Shown here: positions 54,064-64,000 of the stretch, piece after piece
Numbering within the stretch: the first letter of the stretch is position 1
Layout: every line of letters begins with the position of its first letter
Assembly: GCA_902806565.1 (NCBI GenBank)
Contig: CADCXA010000050.1
Location: 310,001-374,000 of the forward strand
Reading direction: 5' to 3'
DNA length: 64,000 bases
From: Hypoxylon rubiginosum
Lineage: Eukaryota > Ascomycota > Sordariomycetes > Xylariales > Hypoxylaceae
Translations under genes and position numbers: made by a program
Notes under the pieces: model-generated
What the model was told of the DNA's origin: nothing
Database searches by the model: none
The model's input: only the letters and a program-made list of their open reading frames with translations

Positions 54064-56103
54064 CTATCCTCTATCAATGAGTGAGTCAACATCAGCGTCT
54101 CTCGCCCTCTGCCTTAATACGTAGTCAAGACTCGTACGATCCGTAACGTCAACGAAGCCAGCTTCTGCGCTGTTACGAAACGTAGCTTTCGTTTCGGACG
54201 CTGCTTGGTTCATTTCAGTAAGATTCATGACGGATCTGCTAGGAACGTGCTGGTCCGCGTGCTTATGGCCGAACCCGTAATATAGAAGCGGTAGCAGTGA
54301 CGACTTCCACACCGGCTGTCCACGATGGCGCAGGTTCTGTAGAATCATGGCGACTAACACTGCGGCGGTGGCGGCGACTAAAAGCGTCGGCATTAGAAGC
54401 CATTCCCACTGGAACATGGTGCACACCGTCATCTCGTTAACCAGGCCCTTGACCGTCTCGTGGGCGGACAAGTCGTAGATGCTCGACCCTGTCGTGCGGA
54501 ACTTGTTGGTTACAGCTGTGGTGAATTGGTCGAAAGCCAAGCTCAGTGTGTCGAAGCTCGCCTCCTTATTTTGGTACAGGCTGGATAACCACCATTTCTC
54601 GCCGCACGATATCGCTTGGCCCTGGCGCGAGTTGTAGGTGCAAATACCATTGAGCAAGTCATAACCCATAAAACTAGTTAGGGCGTATGCGTACGGGAAC
54701 ATCATCTTGTATAAGCATTCGTCTGGCGCGGTGTAGTTCGTCCCGTCGATATTGATCTCTGTGAAGGACCGTCCTTCCGCCTTAGGAACGCGCGGGATGT
54801 CCGACAGATCGAACCATTCGTCGTCGACCAGACACGGTGTCTGAAGCGCAGTGTAGTTTATGTAGGGACTGAGTTCGTTGGGGTCTGTACCGGCCTCGAC
54901 ATAGTTGATGGGAGCAGGTTGCGTTGAAACGATCTTCTCTGAGAGCACACCTCTTTCCATCGTGGCATTGTAATTCTTCAGGCACGGATAAAGCGAACAC
55001 GAAGTCGCCACAAGGCCTGTAGGCCCACCATAGCCGTCGGGCACCGGACAATTGAGCTTGCCTCCATCGTTTGAGCATGTGGCCGTTGTGAGTGAGAGAA
55101 CGGTCACGTTAATCAGAGCCCATCTGGAAACCGAAGCAAACTCGGACGTGAAAACAGACGAGGCCCAAGTCAAGTTATCCCGGCCTATGTTAAGATAGGC
55201 CATGTCCGAGACTGGAGCAACCCACATGTTGTTAGGTAGGGTGAAGTTATCATGGCCGCTTGGGCCTGAGACTAGTGAAGTGGTATCGATGCAGGAGCTG
55301 CACATAGCTATCGAGGAGTGTGTGATGCCGTTGTGGTGTGCAAACGTGCAATTTCCTGTAGGGCAAATGGGCATAATCGCTGAGTCGTTGCCCGTTGGGT
55401 TGACAATGCCGTTGACCATTGTGCCCTTCATATCGACCTGGACCTCGAACAGACCAGCTCCTATCCTATAGTACGTGCCATTTCCCGGAACGAAATGGGC
55501 CAGGGGTAACGAGGCATTCACTTCGTTGTGTACCTGGAGACATCCGACCGTCTTGATGGTTTGCTGAGTGAAGGGGCCTATACCAAGCGACAGGATAGTA
55601 ATGAGGGCACCTAGAACGCCCATCAGGCTCTTGGGCGCGACAAAGAGCAAGCTTAAAGACCCGGACACGGAGCGGCTGGCCTCGTCGAAGTACTGGAGGT
55701 GGATAAGGGGTCGCGGCCGAGAGAGCCAAGTCCACTTCGTTTGGCTGATGACCTCCGCGACGCCCACAAGCATTGCTGCTCTCATGATAGTCGAGATCAA
55801 AGCGATGAGCGTATTGAGGTTGATACTGAAGGGCCATTCCGGTACCTGCTGGCCGTCGAAATGAGACAGGATCGAGTAAGTGGCTGCTATCGTCCCAAAG
55901 GCCACTAGAACCGACCCGATTTCCCACGGCCAGAATCGGAACACATGGTGGTGTCGGCGGGTAGGCGCAACGGCGTCTGTTGGCGGATACTGTCTAACTG
56001 AATCCTGGGCACCTTTGCTATCTGTAGGATATAGCCCTAGGCCAACCTCTTCGTAGGAATTGATCTCTGGTGGTGACTGATGTTTCTTGCCTAAGATACC
56101 CAT
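54064..56103 (-). CDS. DUF3176 fungal membrane protein
   Basis: Single-exon gene of 679 aa. It matches the fungal DUF3176 architecture: a polar N-terminus, then FWPWEIGSVLVAFGTIAATYSIL (first helix), SINLNTLIALISTIMRAAMLVGVAEVISQ with WTWLSRPRPL following, a third helix (SLMGVLGALITILSLGIGPF), a large presumably extracytoplasmic region of about 380 residues with many NxS/T sites and paired cysteines, and a last helix (LLMPTLLVAATAAVLVAMIL). The function is unknown; a cell-surface role is assumed from the topology. This family is expanded in Pezizomycotina and commonly subtelomeric or accessory, but here it sits among housekeeping genes. Confidence 0.85.
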   Translation of the reverse strand: MGILGKKHQSPPEINSYEEVGLGLYPTDSKGAQDSVRQYPPTDAVAPTRRHHHVFRFWPWEIGSVLVAFGTIAATYSILSHFDGQQVPEWPFSINLNTLIALISTIMRAAMLVGVAEVISQTKWTWLSRPRPLIHLQYFDEASRSVSGSLSLLFVAPKSLMGVLGALITILSLGIGPFTQQTIKTVGCLQVHNEVNASLPLAHFVPGNGTYYRIGAGLFEVQVDMKGTMVNGIVNPTGNDSAIMPICPTGNCTFAHHNGITHSSIAMCSSCIDTTSLVSGPSGHDNFTLPNNMWVAPVSDMAYLNIGRDNLTWASSVFTSEFASVSRWALINVTVLSLTTATCSNDGGKLNCPVPDGYGGPTGLVATSCSLYPCLKNYNATMERGVLSEKIVSTQPAPINYVEAGTDPNELSPYINYTALQTPCLVDDEWFDLSDIPRVPKAEGRSFTEINIDGTNYTAPDECLYKMMFPYAYALTSFMGYDLLNGICTYNSRQGQAISCGEKWWLSSLYQNKEASFDTLSLAFDQFTTAVTNKFRTTGSSIYDLSAHETVKGLVNEMTVCTMFQWEWLLMPTLLVAATAAVLVAMILQNLRHRGQPVWKSSLLPLLYYGFGHKHADQHVPSRSVMNLTEMNQAASETKATFRNSAEAGFVDVTDRTSLDYVLRQRARDADVDSLIDRG

Positions 56104-57591
56104 TTCTGCTGCACGAAGTTTGGTTGCTCTTCATCTCAGCGTTAGTCAGACTGCTCTAAGAGATCAATCACTAGTAAATATGTAGCACCGTATATTTGAC
56201 AGGAAACATCTTGGAGGAAATAAGGATTAAGATCATCTATATATCAAAGTAGCAGCTGTCATCTAGGACCCATTATTTGTGCTGCCTAGAAATCCGCGAC
56301 AGACCCATGGTGACACGTTCATGGGCATTGTTCGCATAGAATGGGGCAGTCCAGCTTGCGGGAGCCCATCATCGTCTCACTGCTTGATGAAGATGATGCA
56401 GAACTCGAAAAAGGAAGCCAGGGATATCTCTTTAGCCCTATATGTTAAAGTGGCGGCTGCGAAGTCGTCCTTCTATTCGTTTGGGTCCTCGGATCCGTAG
56501 TTGGCTTCGCCATGTCCGATGTAAGCACTTGGCTATTTCAGGGTGCGCCTAGACGTCTGAGCTGGCGCCTCGCTGCACCTTTCGTATACGCGAACGGGAC
56601 TTGTAAAATATGGTCCTAGCTGATCAGGGAATATAATTGCAAAGGATTAATTATTAATAGTTTCCGAGTCCCAGACAGTCTAGACAATTATTGAATAGAA
56701 ATAAGCTGAGCCTACCTAGGACTCCGCACCCCTTTTCTCCTCTGAAGGGAGATTTGATGATTGGAATCTGTTGAACCTATTACCTTCAATATTTCTATTA
56801 TGTACTACGTTCAAACTATAGCTATTTCCGACAAGAATCGGAGTTTCGACTGTCGACAGCATATAGACAACAGTTGTTGCGTGTGCTAGCTTTGCGTGGA
56901 TGTCTTTAAAATTATGTTTTCGTCATTTACTCACCTCCGCGCTCGGCTCTAACGATTATCTATCTGGGCAGATATTCCTTGCATAAAATACGGTCATACG
57001 GGATGGAAGTTGTTGCTGAGCCAAGCCGAGATCCCGTTACACATACATTTGGCTAATATGTTTCAACTGGCGTGGCTAGTAATAGACGGCAGACGGTAGC
57101 TCGTATCGATCTATATGAAAGCGCATCAGATAAAGGGCACGGGAGCAGCGCGTCTGGCGGGAGGTCGGTTGCAATTGCAACGGCCAGCTGATGGCGTGAT
57201 TGAACTCCGCGATAGCAACATCATGCGCGTCACGACACCAGAGAACTTTGGAGCGCGGGGTCGACCGAGTCGACCCGATATATCCAACCAGACATATGTA
57301 CCTTTCGAAAGGTCCGATCGGATCTGATAAGCTCTCTCGATGGAGGGTATGAGGAACCCGTAAAACGGGGGTCGATTGGCGTAGATGAGGAATCTTCGTC
57401 TTCCTATTGGGACGGCAGATTCTTGCGTGATAGCGTCCTTGCTCGCACATCAGCCTAGTTCGAGATGATGAGGTCTTGCCTAGAACTCCTCAAAAATAGT
57501 ATAAATTAGAGGCGCCCCATCATCTGCTCCCGCTTTCTTGAGGCGAGCTCCATATTAATATTAAATACATACGTTAATCTTGATCGCGACT
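56104..57591. other. Long divergent intergenic region
   Basis: 1488 nt between the DUF3176 and TauD-type starts. The first kb is AT rich and featureless apart from short ORFs. The last 430 nt contain the dyad cluster listed separately and probably form the TauD-type promoter. Confidence 0.45.
57168..57322. promoter_or_regulatory. Cluster of four dyad-symmetric sites upstream of the TauD-type gene
   Basis: Within 155 nt lie a perfect 14-bp palindrome GTTGCAATTGCAAC (57168-57181), an inverted repeat GGGTCGAC-CGA-GTCGACCC (57258-57276), a perfect 14-bp palindrome ACCTTTCGAAAGGT (57300-57313) and the 10-bp TCCGATCGGA (57313-57322, sharing a base). They sit 270-425 nt upstream of the ATG, a position suited to dimeric regulators such as Zn2Cys6 factors. 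Function is inferred. Confidence 0.5.
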
Positions 57592-58837
57592 ATGGCCCCC
57601 TCAGCTACCTCGACCGTCACTGAGACTGTGGCTCCCCCACAGACCCTCAAGATTGCTCGGCTTTTTGGCCCATATAAAGAGTTAGCCCCAACCAGTTTTT
57701 CGAAAGAGGTTGAAGAAGGCAAGACGGGACTCAAGGCGGCCAAGGTAAGACCAGAGAGATGTTATAGCTGCTACGCCCGATCTAAACTCCTCTTTTAGTA
57801 CCAAAACTATCTCCCCACATGGAATCCTGAGCAGAAGTACGCACCGCTGCAGCCTTTTGAGCACTACGAGCACGGCAAGGATGCCGATACCTCATTCCCT
57901 GAGCTGCTCCCAGAGGGTTCTGTAGTCACCCATCTCACGCCCACTATTGGAACAGAGGTCAAAGGTGTGCAGCTGAGCTCGCTTAGCGACGCAGGCAAAG
58001 ACCAACTCGCTCGCTTCGTGGCGGAAAGGAAAGTCGTCGCATTCCGGGGCCAAGACTTCGCCGACCTGCCTATCGCCAAAGCCCTGGACTTTGGTGGCTA
58101 CTTCGGCCGCCACCACATCCACCCCACCTCCGGCTCTCCCGAAGGCCACCCGGAGGTCCACCTGGTCCACCGCGGCGAAGGGGACAAGAGCCACGAGACC
58201 TTCTTCGAGACCCGGACGAGCTCCGTCGCCTGGCACTCGGACGTATCGTACGAGCAGCAGCCCCCGGGGACCACCTTCCTCTACATCCTCGACAAGCCGG
58301 AAACCGGTGGCGACACGCTGTTTGTAAATGCTGCCGAAGCGTACAACCGTCTGAGCCCGCTCTTCCAGGAGCGCCTGCACGGCCTAAAGGCGACGCATTC
58401 GGGAATCGAGCAAGCCAACGCGTCGAGCGCCAGGGGTAGTATTAGGAGGCGAGAGCCTGTCGTGAACGTCCACCCGCTCGTCCGCACGCACCCCGCCACG
58501 GGTGAGAAGGCACTGTTTGTAAACCCTCAATGTAAGACCCCATATCTCACTCATACTTGGCTGGTGCCCGCTAATGCTATAAATTGCAGTCACTCGTGAC
58601 ATCGTCGGTCTCAAGAAGGAGGAATCGGATGCTATCTTGAAGTTCCTGTACGACCATCTAGCGTACGGAGCCGACTTCCAGGCGCGCGTCAAATGGGAGG
58701 AGGGCACCGTGGTGGTCTGGGACAATCGGGTCACCCAGCATTCTGCCCTCGTGGATTGGAAGAGCGGTCAGCGTCGGCATCTCGCCCGAATTACGCCACA
58801 GGCTGAGCCGCCGTTCGAGACTCCATTCTCCTCGTAG
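57592..58837 (+). CDS. TauD/TfdA-type alpha-ketoglutarate-dependent dioxygenase
   Basis: Three exons (57592-57744, 57799-58531, 58590-58837) join in phase to 377 aa. The family couples 2-oxoglutarate decarboxylation to oxidation of substrates such as sulfonates (yeast Jlp1 acts on sulfonates and taurine). Motifs: VVAFRGQDFADL, then WHSDVSYEQQPPGTTFLYIL with the iron-binding HxD, GGDTLFVNAAEAYNRLS, VNVHPLVRTHPATGEKALFVN, the distal His in WDNRVTQHSALVDW, and the 2-oxoglutarate Arg in RRHLARITP. The length and motifs are those of fungal Jlp1-like enzymes. The start is the ATG at 57592. The stop codon lies 4 nt from the stop of the convergent gene. Confidence 0.9.
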
Positions 58838-58841
58838 TGTA

Positions 58842-59991
58842 CTATAGAAAGCCCGGAATAATATCATCGGCTATCTCAGCCAATTGTGCCTTGCTAGCCG
58901 CTACTTTGCGTCGTTCTCGATTCAGCTTGCGTTCTTCCTGTCGCTTTTTAAGGCGGCTGAGAAAATCGCCCCCCGGATCATTAGATGAGTTAGTATTGTT
59001 CGTTGGTTCGGGTTGTTTTTGTGGTTTGGCTGAATATGATTCTTTCGTTGGCTGTCGTGTTGGAAGGCTGTCTCTTGTGATATTTTGAGTTAGGTTGATC
59101 TTGGGGGTTTGAGGCTTCGCATGTGTCTTAGGAGGTGGGCGATCCAGATCATCGTCGTCATCCTCTGTTTCGCTAGCTTCCTTCGTTGCTGGCCTGGCCA
59201 TGGGCCTTATGCTGAAGGGCTTTTCAGCACTTGGGTTTGAACCAGCTGAGGATAGTAACCGAGGCTTAGCTCCGTCGAAACCGGCGGCAGCACGGGTTGT
59301 TGAAGTCACGACCTTTGTGAGATTATCCAAGCGTGCTGCCTGCTTTCTTGGACTTTCCATAAGCCCATATAACGAGTTACCATGCCATTGATCATCATCC
59401 TCAGTATCGACATCGGTATGACCTTTGTTCGCTGCTGCTCTCTTGGCTGCGATCTTTTGCTTCTGTAGGCGAGCCTTGCGTTCCTGTTTGATCTTAACTA
59501 AATCAGTCATCCGCCCGACTACCGGCCTCGAGATATCTCTAATTGTGTCTGCGTTCTGCGACTTTGAAGCAGCCTTCAGCCGATGATATTCGGCAGCATG
59601 AAGGTGAGCAGTATACTGCTGGGCCGTAGACAGGAACTCGTCCTCAACCATACGATATATGTCATCGTGCTCCAGCCCCTCGACCATGTAGCTATACGCT
59701 GGGTTAAAATATGCCTACGAGCAATACGGATGAAGATACGCACCTTTCAGAAAGTGGCTCGGGAGGTGGCGATGTCGACCCAGGTCGCGCTACCCGGTTA
59801 GGCGTCGCGGACCCAGGCGCAGGGTTCGATGTTTTTAGTTGCTTAGTAGAAGTAGACGACACTATCAAGTTCTGATCATCATCAGAGTCGTCTTGCTTTG
59901 ACTTTGGCTGTCGAGCAGGAGTTGACTTGGCTGGCTTTGGAGAAGATGGTGTATTGTTCCCGATTCGTTTCCACGGTAGTTTTCGCGTCAT
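58842..59991 (-). CDS. Conserved fungal protein of unknown function, acidic and Lys-rich
   Basis: Two exons (59991-59744 and 59691-58842) join in phase as LSESYMVEGLEHDD, giving 365 aa. I recall the segment MVEGLEHDDIYRMVEDEFL with TAHLHAAEYHRLK as conserved across Pezizomycotina hypothetical proteins, but no function is attached. The N-terminus is Pro/Ser/Lys rich (KLPWKRIGNNTPSSPKPAKS). The middle has an acidic DVDTEDDDQWHGNSLYGLM element with STTRAAAGF, and the C-terminus a basic coiled-coil part (FLSRLKKRQEERKLNRERRK) ending in DDIIPGFL. A nuclear role is suggested by composition only. Confidence 0.75.
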
Positions 59992-60509
59992 CCTTGCTTC
60001 GCAAGATGGTGATGGTGATGGTGATGGTTTTAAATCGGACGTAGTGGCATATGAAGTCGCTGGGCGAAGGATCGTATTGCATGCAGTTCAAATGGAGGGG
60101 CTAAGTTACGAATTCATCTAAAAAGGTTTATGCGTCTTACGAATCTTGTGTAAGGAAACTCATAGAGCCTTTGCGAAGAGGAAAACAAAGCGGCCGAAAT
60201 GATAGAGATGAGTGGCAAAGATGAGTGGTCATGAATAAGTCTCGAAAATGGCTGGATAGATGTGTCAAATTGGGTTAGGCAGTCGTAACACCCTGTACCT
60301 TCGTCACCCAGATTTACATGCCTTCTATCATTATCGAAATACCAGAGTTTTCATGTACTGTAGAGGATATGGCATTCATGAACAATCTAATATCATTGCC
60401 TAAGTCTGGGGTAAGCTATCAAATAATCTTGCTAATCATGTCTATTTCGACAAAGTTAAACCAAATCGTGGCTCATGAATCTAAAGCAAATGAAATAATC
60501 AGTAGGGGC
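59992..60509. other. Intergenic region
   Basis: 518 nt between the unknown acidic protein and the MFS gene (both minus strand). Contains a GATGGT repeat near 60005-60028. No gene recognised. Confidence 0.45.
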
Positions 60510-62255
60510 TCATTTCGGAGTAGGCTGAGATACAACAAGGACACCATCATTTTGCTCAGCCGCAATCTTTTCCTTCTCTTGTGCATCTGCCTCCTTCTTC
60601 TCCGCTGCTTTCTTCATCCTCTGATACCGCCCCTCTCTCCATCCAGGCCCGTATTTCTGGATGACCAGAAGCGCGGGGGAGAAGGCGGCGAACAGGAGGG
60701 AAATGAATGTGAAGGCCCACCCGCGCCCCCAAGAATTGATTATGTCTTGTATTACAGCCGTTGCCACCGCTCCGGACAGGCATCGACAGAGGTTGTTCGC
60801 AGCTGTGGCGGTGGCCGGGGCTTCCGGATATAGATCAACAATCAGCATGTTGATAATCTGGAAAGGTCCGGTGACAAGAAAGCCGATGAAGAACGACAAA
60901 ACCAGAGGCACCGCAACATGAGTTTCGTAGTGAAGGGCCCAGCCATATCCGATGTATACGACAGCTCCGGCTATGAGGTACGGGTAGGCTAATTGAAGCC
61001 GCGCCTTTTCAATGGGAAAACCCCTGAGATCATTCCCACGCTTTCGATCAATGGTAACGCCCATTTTCTTGGCTATGCGCCGGAAATTCCAGTCTGCTAA
61101 GTATCCGTTGGAAATCGAAGCGACCGTGGTCGCTACCCCGATCGGTAAATAGCAGAGACCGAGTTGGATATCAGTATAGTGATATATCTCGGCAAACTGC
61201 GAGGAGAGGGTAGCGGTGACCGTCATGAAGCCTATATACACTAAGGCGTTATAAAATAACACCATTGCCATGTCTTTGTCACGCAAGACGGCAAGCGTGT
61301 GGAACGGGTTGGGGAATCGAATCTTCTGCCGCTCCTGATTAGATGGTCGATATCGGGCCTGGCGTCGAAGTTGGATGTAGTCGATAAGCGTCATATTCCA
61401 GCCCTGAGGCGAAATAGACCCGTTTCCTACCACCTTCCTCCCCGTCTCTGGAACCGTCAACACGTAGGGTACTATCCAGACGATAGTGACGATACACAAG
61501 AACCAGAATATCGACGGCCATCCGAGATATTGCGATAGGAGCCCACCAATCACCGGTCCGAGAGCCGGTCCTATGGTAAGTCCAGCACCAACGATTCCAA
61601 GATACTTCCCCCGCTCCGAGCTCGGGGCGATATCCGCAACTACGGCGTAGACGAGAGCGAGAGTGCCACTGCTGCCTCCACTCTGGAGCATTCGTAGCAC
61701 GAGCAATGCGGCATAGTTTCGCTGGAGTGCTAGGCCGATGTTGGCACCGAAATAAATGACGAACGCAACAATGAATGCCGGGCGCCTCCCAGCAGCGTCA
61801 CCGAAGTCTCCAAAGAAGGTAGGGGCCAAGCCCTGGAAGATCATGTAAGTGGTGAGCGTCAAATTGATATGCCCGACCGATACGCCGAGGTCACGCGACA
61901 ACGCTGGTATTGCTGGGAAATAGATATTGGCCGTGATAGGTGAGATGAAAGCCGAGATACAGTTCATGAAAATGATCCACCTTCTGATAGATGGCGAGAA
62001 GATGCTGTAAGGCGGCCCACTAGAAACCCGCGAGAGGGTTTCAATGTCCCGGGCCATATTGCCATCTTCCGCAGCATCTTCAGGGCCACTGTTGTTCTCA
62101 TCGTCCGTATCTTCGGTTTCAGCATCGGCAGTAGTACGATGCCTACTTTGGTCCGGTGGCTGGGATGCTATGTCTTTTTCTTCGGACAACTGACTTCGAG
62201 TCTCGTCATTGTCTCGAGTTGTTGGTGGTACAGGTGACTTCTCGCTGTCATTCAT
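60510..62255 (-). CDS. MFS drug:H+ antiporter-like transporter (DHA1 type)
   Basis: Single-exon gene of 581 aa. The start is the ATG at 62255 (NDSEKSPVPP); upstream in-frame codons are non-ATG. After a polar, acidic N-terminus of about 110 residues come twelve expected membrane helices: WIIFMNCISAFISPITANIYF (helix 1) with FPAIPALSRDLGVSVGHINL, the motif-A-like GDFGDAAGRRPAF, MLQSGGSSGTLALVYAVVADIA, GIVGAGLTIGPALGPVIGGLL (motif C of antiporters) and later helices. The cytoplasmic loop is long (about residues 285-345). This fits the DHA1 family with Qdr-type and Tpo-type members. The substrate is unknown. Confidence 0.9.
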   Translation of the reverse strand: MNDSEKSPVPPTTRDNDETRSQLSEEKDIASQPPDQSRHRTTADAETEDTDDENNSGPEDAAEDGNMARDIETLSRVSSGPPYSIFSPSIRRWIIFMNCISAFISPITANIYFPAIPALSRDLGVSVGHINLTLTTYMIFQGLAPTFFGDFGDAAGRRPAFIVAFVIYFGANIGLALQRNYAALLVLRMLQSGGSSGTLALVYAVVADIAPSSERGKYLGIVGAGLTIGPALGPVIGGLLSQYLGWPSIFWFLCIVTIVWIVPYVLTVPETGRKVVGNGSISPQGWNMTLIDYIQLRRQARYRPSNQERQKIRFPNPFHTLAVLRDKDMAMVLFYNALVYIGFMTVTATLSSQFAEIYHYTDIQLGLCYLPIGVATTVASISNGYLADWNFRRIAKKMGVTIDRKRGNDLRGFPIEKARLQLAYPYLIAGAVVYIGYGWALHYETHVAVPLVLSFFIGFLVTGPFQIINMLIVDLYPEAPATATAANNLCRCLSGAVATAVIQDIINSWGRGWAFTFISLLFAAFSPALLVIQKYGPGWREGRYQRMKKAAEKKEADAQEKEKIAAEQNDGVLVVSQPTPK

Positions 62256-62799
62256 TAGCACAATATTTAAACTACAACAACCTAGAGAAAGGACGGTGAG
62301 GTTCAAAGAAGCCTCCACTCGCCGTATCCGTCCTGCCGTCTCGCTTTTATATGTCCTTCTTAATATGGATTCCGGCTATCTGAAAAGCGGGTACGGTTTT
62401 TATAGCGAGCGATCACGGTTCCTCTTGTGAATCTTTATTCCCACTATTTCTATGGTAGATGGGCATTCCAAATATTATTTCCGTAGATATCATGGCGAAT
62501 GCGCATTCTAGGGTATTATTCCCGTGGACTCCCCAACAATGGGGTGCAACTCGACTATTCCACACAGTCAACTCTAGTTCCCACTATACCAACAACTTAC
62601 AAGCGAGCCGAAGCGAGATCGGGATAATGCAAGATATTATCGGTGTATGACCTGTATGGATAGATGTTGGGAATGCTACAGTACGGAAACCACGGCAGGT
62701 AACCTTCCATTGGAATTGTTAGTTCTTTAGTGACCGGCTAGAGAGTACGCATCAGCTGTGAATCTTAGGCATTGTCACCATTCCATTTCAAGTCGGCAT

Positions 62800-62838
<39 letters not shown>

Positions 62839-63201
62839 TTGTGTGGTGGTACAGAAACGATTACCTATGAAATCATCATTCGTCAATTGCCTAATCCGAG
62901 CTCGTCTTCTGTGCTCGTCTTCCGAGCCCACTTCCAAGACACCGGCCCGAGATTTTGCTCCACATGAGCTAAAGCCACAAATGCCAAAAGCATGCACCAG
63001 CCACATCGGTCCTAACTGTGCATGTTGTCCGACGAACAAAGGACATAATCGACATCATTTATTAAATGCAAGTGGATATCGAATTGGCCAGGTTGCCAGC
63101 TCTCACAACGGTGACAAGCTTAAGGATGCTCGACACCATAACAATGAATACTTCGCGACGCCGATATTAATTATTAATTCAATGTCTTGTGAGATTTCAT
63201 T
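62256..63201. other. Divergent intergenic region MFS / syntaxin-18 gene
   Basis: 946 nt between divergent ATGs, holding both promoters and a dinucleotide microsatellite. ORFs across the microsatellite are artefacts of the repeat. Confidence 0.45.
62803..62836. repeat. (GT)17 microsatellite
   Basis: Seventeen perfect GT units, followed by a GGTTGTGTGG remnant. Likely length polymorphic between strains. Confidence 0.95.
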
Positions 63202-64000
63202 ATGACGGACCTCACGCCGCTTTTTAATGGTTTCCTCAAGCAACATGAAGCTTCCACTGCCAGGTACAGCTTCAGCTTGGATAGCCTGGATGATTTTCTG
63301 AAGGAAGCATACAGAATAGTAAGTTCTTCCCATAGAATAGGGTTGTATATAATATAGGCACTTACTGATGACTCTAGAACTCTCATATCACCTCCCTCCA
63401 TGCCGATCTTAGGAATATCCGACAATCCTACCTATCCACCGCGCAGCCGCGAAAAACATTGATCCGATCAGCACATAAGGATAGACAGTCGCGTCCGCTT
63501 TCCGACCGAGAGCGTGAAGAGATAGATGCGAATGCGAAAAAATTGCTACGAGAGCTCAATACAAGCATTCGCCGCCTTGCGGACGTCGAGCAAGCACGAT
63601 CGGAAATCGAATCCAGGGTGATCCAGAAGAAGTTTGCTCGTGGCCTGGGTGCTTTAGGAGCATGGGCAGCAGGTGGCACGCAAACGAGCAAGTCGCCCGA
63701 GCACGTCGCAGCGGAAGAACGAGTGAACTCTATTAGTGCGCATCGAGACAGCATCCTCTGGCTTCTACGGCATCGCCTGCAAGAATGCGTCAAGACGCAA
63801 CAGGATATGATGGAGATACGACTGATGAGAGAAATGGAAAAGAACAGAAGCGTATTAGCCAAATCGCGAAGACCAGATGCCCCTTCTCTGACCACCTCGG
63901 GGAATATGCATGAAGCGGGAAGTCCTGTGGAATTGAAGAGGAGGGCAAGTCAAGCTTTGCCTCCTGATGAGACACAGTCCCGCAGTTTGGCGGGAGATCT
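63202..64000 (+). CDS. UFE1: Syntaxin-18/Ufe1-like ER t-SNARE, 5' part only
   Basis: Two exons are visible (63202-63318 and from 63378 to the right edge), joining in phase as AYRINSHI. The N-terminal Syntaxin-18 domain is recognisable: TDLTPLFNGFLKQHEA, SLDSLDDFLKEAYRINSHI with LRNIRQSYLSTAQP, and REREEIDANAKKLLRELNTSI followed by RRLADVEQARSEIE. This family acts as the ER t-SNARE for Golgi-to-ER retrograde vesicles. The SNARE helix and tail anchor lie beyond the window. The start at 63202 gives the usual short lead. The gene symbol follows yeast and is inferred from the N-domain only. Confidence 0.85.

Noticed and set aside
57076..57450. 124-aa minus-strand ORF across the dyad cluster
   Set aside because: Composition is random-like and it covers the probable TauD-type promoter.
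62788..63205. ORFs of poly-Cys/Val or poly-Thr/His across the GT tract
   Set aside because: Created by the dinucleotide repeat.
1..64000. tRNA, rRNA, CRISPR or transposase genes
   Set aside because: Looked for B-box-like GGTTCGANTCC words, regularly spaced repeats and transposase motifs by eye; none convincing. A tRNAscan-SE and Rfam run would be decisive.

Overview
The window is nuclear DNA of a filamentous ascomycete (Pezizomycotina, probably Sordariomycetes; the class is a guess). Genes are broken by short GT..AG introns, mostly about 50-120 nt, with CTAAC/CTAAT-like branch sites. The products are typical fungal orthologues (Esa1, Mcm6, Gid8, NDUFS4, Atp17, Pan6, Erg8, Nmd3, Esf2, Rex4), and fungus-specific families are present (rhodopsin-like integral membrane protein, DUF3176). 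I found no rRNA, tRNA, CRISPR array or transposase gene. Exon coordinates given in the entries were derived by hand. Wherever I list a full exon set, the splice phases close to one uninterrupted reading frame.

Left part (1 to about 10.6 kb). This is the accessory-looking end: an unidentified C-terminus at the edge, an epoxide hydrolase-like alpha/beta hydrolase, a fungal rhodopsin-like membrane protein, a 2-kb AT-rich gene-poor stretch, an orphan 194-aa protein, a secreted type-B carboxylesterase and a phytanoyl-CoA-dioxygenase-like enzyme. These could serve lipid, xenobiotic or secondary metabolism, but nothing proves that they act together.

Core part (about 11 to 63 kb). Housekeeping genes follow: uridine kinase with a UPRT-like domain, GID8, the divergent pair complex I NDUFS4 / ATP synthase subunit f, a 1291-aa disordered RGG-tailed protein, MCM6, REX4, a cyclopropane-fatty-acid synthase-like methyltransferase, RNase H2 subunit C, the histone acetyltransferase ESA1, a secreted GH125 mannosidase, pantoate-beta-alanine ligase (PAN6), phosphomevalonate kinase (ERG8), a small four-exon gene with duplicated TPRK motifs, an aldehyde dehydrogenase, ESF2, an orphan protein, NMD3, a DUF3176 membrane protein, a TauD-type dioxygenase, a conserved acidic protein, an MFS transporter, and the 5' part of a syntaxin-18/Ufe1 gene cut by the right edge. 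REX4, ESF2 and NMD3 all act in ribosome biogenesis; NDUFS4 and Atp17 share a divergent promoter with CCAAT boxes.

No clear undescribed multi-gene system is visible. The most notable unexplained items are: a block of tandem repeats and hairpins between the aldehyde dehydrogenase and ESF2 (48.47-48.96 kb); a near-perfect 42-bp palindrome at 29.92 kb; a small four-exon gene (44241-45076) and a possible 46-residue two-exon microprotein (41357-41550); a 15-nt microexon in ATP17; a cluster of dyad sites upstream of the TauD-type gene; and convergent genes whose stop codons lie 4 nt apart.
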